DNA from: Candidatus Acidiferrales bacterium
GTDB taxonomy: Bacteria; Acidobacteriota; Terriglobia; Acidoferrales; UBA7541
Direction of reading: 5' to 3'
Assembly (NCBI GenBank): GCA_030043155.1
Contig: JASHYE010000476.1
Span: forward strand, 1-11,065
DNA length: 11,065 nt
In this document: in pieces, positions 7,368-11,065 of the stretch
Layout: the number at the start of each line of letters is the position of its first letter
Numbering within the stretch: the first letter of the stretch is position 1
Position numbers and translations under genes: made by a program
The notes under the pieces: generated by a model
Seen by the model: the letters and a program-made list of their open reading frames with translations, nothing else
The model's database searches: none
What the model was told of the DNA's origin: nothing

Positions 7368-8834
7368 ATGAAGGTTCTGCTCATTTGTAAAGGCGAGTAC
7401 CGCTACTTTTTCCCGGGAATTGCGAATGCGTTAGCTGAAAGGCATCGAGCAGAACTGAGTGTGGTCACGTTCGCATCGACGACGGCACTTATGCTTGAGC
7501 GAACGCATGTATTTCAAAGAGTTTTTGATTTGGCTGAATGGCTGAAGGTTCAGGATACGAAGCTGCCCGATTGTCTCGAATTGTTGCGCGAATTTGAATC
7601 GCTGAACCGGGTAAGAATCAACACAATCGTTCACGCGGACAGGATCCTCAAAAATTATGGGGAAGGGGATACGATCAGAATCCTGGCAGGCGTGGTGCAG
7701 TTCTGGAGACATATCTGCCAGCAGCATTCGCCTGATGTGATTGTCGGCGAGGTTGCATGCGCAACGGAATGGATCGGGTGGCTGACGGCACATTCTCGCG
7801 GCATTCCCTACCTCATTCCGTACCCCACGCCTGTGGCAAATCGTTTCTTTTTCATTGATAGGCCCGATGGGATGTGGCGGAAGATGGGATCGGCTTTCCT
7901 GACTTCAAAGAAACGCAAGCTTTCCATTGACGAATCGCTGGTTGCCGAGACTTTCATTCAGAGCTTTCGCACGAATAAAAGCAAGCCTCCGTTTCTCGGA
8001 TGGGCGCTGCATTCTCCGCTGGTGCCACAGGCTTCACGGCTCGCGCGCAGAATAGCGAGAATTCCATTTCGCATTCGCACGTATCTGGCCGATGGCCGAT
8101 TCGAGGTGGGCTCGTATCACGGCACGCCGCCATGGAAGCCAATCTGGGAGGATGCGGCGAGAATCGTCCGCCATGTGGTGAGCGAGACGCGAATCTTTCA
8201 TCGAAGCATTGATGAGGCCAAACGCAGCGTGTATTTCCCATTACACGTCCAGCCTGAATTTACAACCGACGTTCGCGCGCCATTTCACGTAAATCAACTG
8301 GCGCTGATCGAAAGCGCTAGCAAGGCGGTTCCTGTTGGCTATCAGGTGCTCGTCAAAGAACATCCAGGAATGAGCGGCGAGCGCCCGCTGCACTTCTACA
8401 AAGAGCTCAAGAAACTCCACAATGTGCGGCTACTTTCTGCCCACCTTGACAGCCACGATTTGATCCGTAAATCCGATGTGATTCTGACGATTGCAGGAAG
8501 CAGCGCATGGGAGGCGATCCTGTACGAGAAGCCGGTGATTGCGTTTGGACCGCTCTGCTATGGGTTCTGTGACCTCATTTATCGCTGCCAAAGCGTGGCC
8601 GAGCTTTCGGGAATATTCTCAGAGGCGCTCGAGCGATTCACTCCCAAGCATGATCTCTTGCTGAAATTTGTGTGGGCCTTTCTTGAATCTGCGTACGAGC
8701 TTGAATGGGGCGATCCCGTTCGCCAGCCGCAAATTACGAAGCGACGCAACTGCGATCGCATCGCCGATGCCATCATTGAGGAATTGACGTGGGAAACACG
8801 TCCGCAACAAACCTCGGTTTTCGCTCAAAGATGA
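7368..8834 (+). CDS. KpsS/KpsC-like capsule-synthesis glycosyltransferase candidate (GT-B)
   Basis: A 488-residue soluble protein. Its N-terminus MKVLLICKGEY and the strand SPDVIVGEVA (121-130) look like a Rossmann half-domain. The C-terminal half resembles the Capsule_synth family (KpsC/KpsS type, Kdo transferases using CMP-Kdo). It has VYFPLHVQPE (288-297), LVKEHPG (328-334) with an HP dipeptide at 332-333, SHDLIRKSDV (362-371), and TIAGSSAWEAIL (374-385) followed by KPVIAFGPLCY. HP and Ser-rich motifs are also found in GT-B sialyltransferases, where they bind CMP. Given the NeuB homologue in the same operon, a CMP-nonulosonate transferase role is attractive but inferred. Start uncertainty: ATG 7368 begins directly at the Rossmann strand. 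ATG 7335 would overlap the flippase stop by 8 bases and add 11 residues; neither has a well-spaced SD. The stop overlaps the next ATG as ATGA. Confidence 0.72.
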   Translation: MKVLLICKGEYRYFFPGIANALAERHRAELSVVTFASTTALMLERTHVFQRVFDLAEWLKVQDTKLPDCLELLREFESLNRVRINTIVHADRILKNYGEGDTIRILAGVVQFWRHICQQHSPDVIVGEVACATEWIGWLTAHSRGIPYLIPYPTPVANRFFFIDRPDGMWRKMGSAFLTSKKRKLSIDESLVAETFIQSFRTNKSKPPFLGWALHSPLVPQASRLARRIARIPFRIRTYLADGRFEVGSYHGTPPWKPIWEDAARIVRHVVSETRIFHRSIDEAKRSVYFPLHVQPEFTTDVRAPFHVNQLALIESASKAVPVGYQVLVKEHPGMSGERPLHFYKELKKLHNVRLLSAHLDSHDLIRKSDVILTIAGSSAWEAILYEKPVIAFGPLCYGFCDLIYRCQSVAELSGIFSEALERFTPKHDLLLKFVWAFLESAYELEWGDPVRQPQITKRRNCDRIADAIIEELTWETRPQQTSVFAQR

Positions 8835-10192
8835 CATTTATCGAATTCATCGTCCTCTCCACAATAAACCTGGGCTTGATTGTGCTCATCCTTCGCAAGC
8901 GCAGCATCGCGTCGGCTGAGGGCCTCTGTATGGCTTATCTCGGCATGGCTGTTGTGACGGACAATCTCGAGCTCCTCGTGCATTATTTTGTTTCTCCGGA
9001 TGCGCTTCCGCTAGGACAACGCGAATTGGCATTTCGCCTCTATCCGACCGCAGTGCAAATTCTTGGCATGCTGGCTTTGACTGGGGGTCTTTGGCTTGCC
9101 GACGGAAAGGCGACTTCAATTTGTCGCGACTTGGATGATTCCGGCCTGTGTCGACTGCGGAAAATAGGATTAGCCGTCACAGTGATCGGCCTGGGGCTGA
9201 CGAGCGTGGCTCTCTATCTCGTTGGCGCAGTCTCGTCATCACACTTTTATTCTTCCCTCAACTCATTCCGCAACGAAGCCCTGCCGTTTGGTGGTTTTTG
9301 GTATAGGGGCGCGGACATCGGGGTGTTTGGAATGGCTCTGACGCTACCCAGCTTTCATAAAAGGCCAAAGCGGCTGCTGTTGGTCGTGGCCCTGATGATG
9401 GGCGTGTCCTTCTTTCTCAGAACGAATAAGGGAGGACTCGAGGAGCCGATCCTATGGGCCGGAATTGTGCTTTTTGTGTACAACAGACGATTATTGCGAA
9501 GCTTCATCAATACAAAGGCAGTTGCAGCGGCTGTAGCCATCGCCTTCTTGGGCGTGGGACTGAAGTTTTGGTTGCTGCCCAGCGGGATGAATCAATCGCG
9601 TCCGCGAGGACGGCTTCAACAAGTCGTTAGAATTGCCGCCGCGGGAACGTCGCAACGCTGGGGCGATGATGGGCTTTACCGCGGCTATTGCCAGTTTGTG
9701 AATACGCTCCCGGACAATCGCTGGCTGTTCAGTGGCGCGAAGGTCGGCGTTTACTCGCTAACAAGCTGGATCCCACGATTTTTGTATCCAAACAAGCCGG
9801 ACCATCCGTTTCGCGGTCTGGGTTTTGCCATTTATTCCGATTTTCACGCATATCCGGATGAGACGCCCGCTCCGATGCTCGTTGGCTCCGCAATGGCTGA
9901 TAACGGGTTCGCAAGCCTGATCGGCTATCTCTTCTTGGCAGGAATCTTCTTGGGATTGATTCGGCGGGTTGCGCTTTCAGGGTCAAAATCGCTTTTCTGG
10001 CATTGCTGTTACCTGCTTTTCGCTTTGTTTGGAGGTTTGTCAGCGGACGAAGGCACGCTGGGAACGATCTACACGCTGTTGCTGGCGTGCGGCGTCATCC
10101 TCGCGGCGCGTCTGCTGATTGCTGCAAGAGACCTCATTTTCCAACAGCATCTGCAATTCGAGGGCCCACATTTGGAAGCAATGGGTAAATGA
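8831..10192 (+). CDS. Multi-pass membrane protein, O-antigen polymerase (Wzy)-like
   Basis: A 453-residue protein with about ten or more hydrophobic segments, in the normal size range for Wzy polymerases. Segments are visible around residues 4-21, 33-50, 73-90, 112-133, 160-172, 182-196, 206-218, 229-248, 361-378, 387-402 and 410-430. A large hydrophilic loop (about 250-355), likely periplasmic, contains TSWIPRFLYPNKPDHPFRG (311-329) and GSAMADNGF (352-360), a layout common in polymerases and ligases of the Wzy/WaaL type. A basic LRTNKGGLEEP stretch lies at 196-206. Sequence conservation in this family is low, so the call rests on topology, the loop and the adjacent wzx. O-antigen ligase or an uncharacterised polymerase are alternatives. 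The start at 8831 gives an ATGA overlap with the KpsS-like stop and begins at a hydrophobic segment. An in-frame ATG at 8789 would add 14 residues inside the upstream gene and is less likely. Confidence 0.75.
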   Translation: MTFIEFIVLSTINLGLIVLILRKRSIASAEGLCMAYLGMAVVTDNLELLVHYFVSPDALPLGQRELAFRLYPTAVQILGMLALTGGLWLADGKATSICRDLDDSGLCRLRKIGLAVTVIGLGLTSVALYLVGAVSSSHFYSSLNSFRNEALPFGGFWYRGADIGVFGMALTLPSFHKRPKRLLLVVALMMGVSFFLRTNKGGLEEPILWAGIVLFVYNRRLLRSFINTKAVAAAVAIAFLGVGLKFWLLPSGMNQSRPRGRLQQVVRIAAAGTSQRWGDDGLYRGYCQFVNTLPDNRWLFSGAKVGVYSLTSWIPRFLYPNKPDHPFRGLGFAIYSDFHAYPDETPAPMLVGSAMADNGFASLIGYLFLAGIFLGLIRRVALSGSKSLFWHCCYLLFALFGGLSADEGTLGTIYTLLLACGVILAARLLIAARDLIFQQHLQFEGPHLEAMGK

Positions 10193-10235
10193 ATCGGATG
10201 TGTTATTCCATCGAGAGAACCTCGACACCCAACTA

Positions 10236-11065
10236 ATGGCGGACATCAGAATTCGTTCCGGCCGCGGGATTTTGTTCGTGGATTCTCAAGGGCTTGGCGA
10301 TGTGGTGCAGAGTCTACCTCTGCTGCGCGCGATTTGTCGCTTGGCTGACGGACGCTGGTCGGTACGTGTGCTGTTTGCTACCGCTGATCACTACGAAATT
10401 GTCCGCGAAGAAAAGCTGAGCGTGATTTCTTTTTTTGTATCGACCGTGCCGCGCAAAGCTGTGTCGGTTCTGCGCCTCTGGAGCCAGCTCGTTGGAAGAT
10501 CGGATTTAGTTGTGTGTGCGCCCGAAATGTCAGGGTTGAAGCTGGTCGGACTCAGATTCGCGGTTGGCTCGCGTTACGCAATCGGCGAGGCCTCAAACTT
10601 TTGCAGCCTGTTTTTGACAGTGGCAGCAGAAGCAAGCTGGACTCAGCCTTGGACTGAAACACAAGACGAAATCGCTGCATCGTTGGGAATTGAAACTCCG
10701 CTGGAGCCGCCCTCGATACACCTGAGCCAATCGGAAACCGATTGGGCTTGTTCTGTGCTCAACGAAGCTGGCGAGGATGAAACGCATTGCATTCTGGGTG
10801 TGCAGTGTTCTTCCGTGGTGCCGCAGAAGTCCTGGCCCGCTGAAAACTTCGGCGCGGTGATCCGAGAAATGCGAAAACGCCACGCCGGGCTGCGTGTGGT
10901 CAGCTTCGGCAACAAGGAAGAGCTTGCGAGTGCACAAGTCGCGCGCCGTTATGCCGGGAACGTTCCGTGGCTGGAGGGCGCGGGCCAGTGGACGATCCGT
11001 CAGACCATGGCGATGCTGAGCTGCTGTGATTTGTTTCTCTCAGGCGATACCGGCCTGATGCACAT
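10236..11065 (+). CDS. GT9 family glycosyltransferase, heptosyltransferase-like (3' truncated)
   Basis: The frame stays open to the window end, giving 276 codons of a protein usually about 330-360 residues long. The N-terminal half begins with a strand and the GT9 signature FVDSQGLGDVVQSLPLLRAI (14-33), comparable to the GDxxHxLPAL motif of WaaC/WaaF. The C-terminal domain shows QKSWPAENFGAVI (197-209), a VVSFGNKEE strand (221-229), and SGDTGLMH (269-276), the nucleotide-binding end of the ADP-heptose transferase pattern, cut by the window edge. Family members transfer heptose or related sugars to lipid-linked acceptors on the cytoplasmic face. In this exopolysaccharide setting the donor need not be ADP-heptose. 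The ATG at 10236 gives a 43-base gap from the polymerase gene. An in-frame GTG at 10200 would shorten the gap to 7 bases and add 12 residues; neither has a strong SD. Confidence 0.85.
   Translation, partial: MADIRIRSGRGILFVDSQGLGDVVQSLPLLRAICRLADGRWSVRVLFATADHYEIVREEKLSVISFFVSTVPRKAVSVLRLWSQLVGRSDLVVCAPEMSGLKLVGLRFAVGSRYAIGEASNFCSLFLTVAAEASWTQPWTETQDEIAASLGIETPLEPPSIHLSQSETDWACSVLNEAGEDETHCILGVQCSSVVPQKSWPAENFGAVIREMRKRHAGLRVVSFGNKEELASAQVARRYAGNVPWLEGAGQWTIRQTMAMLSCCDLFLSGDTGLMH

Noticed and set aside
10211..10225. Short inverted repeat TCGAG-AGAAC-CTCGA in the gap before the GT9 gene, considered as terminator or operator
   Set aside because: The stem is only 5 bp and no T-run follows, so neither termination nor regulator binding is supported.
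10198..10236. Tiny ORF beginning at the ATG at 10198 in the gap before the GT9 gene, as a leader peptide
   Set aside because: Only 12 codons, no SD and no regulatory codon run; the frame differs from the GT9 gene.

Overview
The window is a single, tightly packed, all-forward-strand block of surface-polysaccharide genes cut off at both ends. Eight reading frames can be followed without a gap longer than about 45 bases, and several overlap by 4 to 26 bases, so I read it as part of one operon. No promoter, terminator, RNA gene, mobile element or CRISPR array is visible. Composition is moderately GC-rich. The combination of a GT9 (heptosyltransferase-family) enzyme with Wzx- and Wzy-type membrane proteins suggests a Gram-negative or other diderm bacterium. 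Acidobacteriota or a similar environmental phylum is a guess from general gene style only.

Layout: (1) 1-540, 3' part of a short-chain dehydrogenase resembling PtmA-type enzymes of nonulosonic (sialic-like) acid loci; (2) 553-1500, an RmlD-like NAD(P)-dependent sugar reductase/epimerase; (3) 1503-2657, a GT4-type glycosyltransferase; (4) 2632-3780, a NeuB-family nonulosonate synthase with a C-terminal SAF domain; (5) 3777-5783, an asparagine-synthetase-like protein whose glutaminase site has lost its cysteine; (6) 5819-7342, a Wzx-type flippase; (7) 7368-8834, a KpsS/KpsC-like (capsule synthesis) GT-B protein; (8) 8831-10192, a multi-pass Wzy-like polymerase candidate; (9) 10236 to the window end, the N-terminal part of a GT9 glycosyltransferase.

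Working model (inference): the SDR enzymes and the NeuB homologue make an unusual nonulosonic or related keto-sugar acid. It would be activated by a CMP-transferase, which is not in the window and is probably nearby. GT4, GT9 and the KpsS-like enzyme assemble a repeat unit on a lipid carrier, Wzx flips it and Wzy polymerises it. The asparagine-synthetase-like protein may modify a carboxylate-bearing sugar by ATP-dependent ligation that does not use glutamine hydrolysis in cis. The parts most worth checking are this degenerate amidotransferase, the divergent NeuB substrate motif, and the idea that the KpsS-like protein is the CMP-sugar-dependent transferase.
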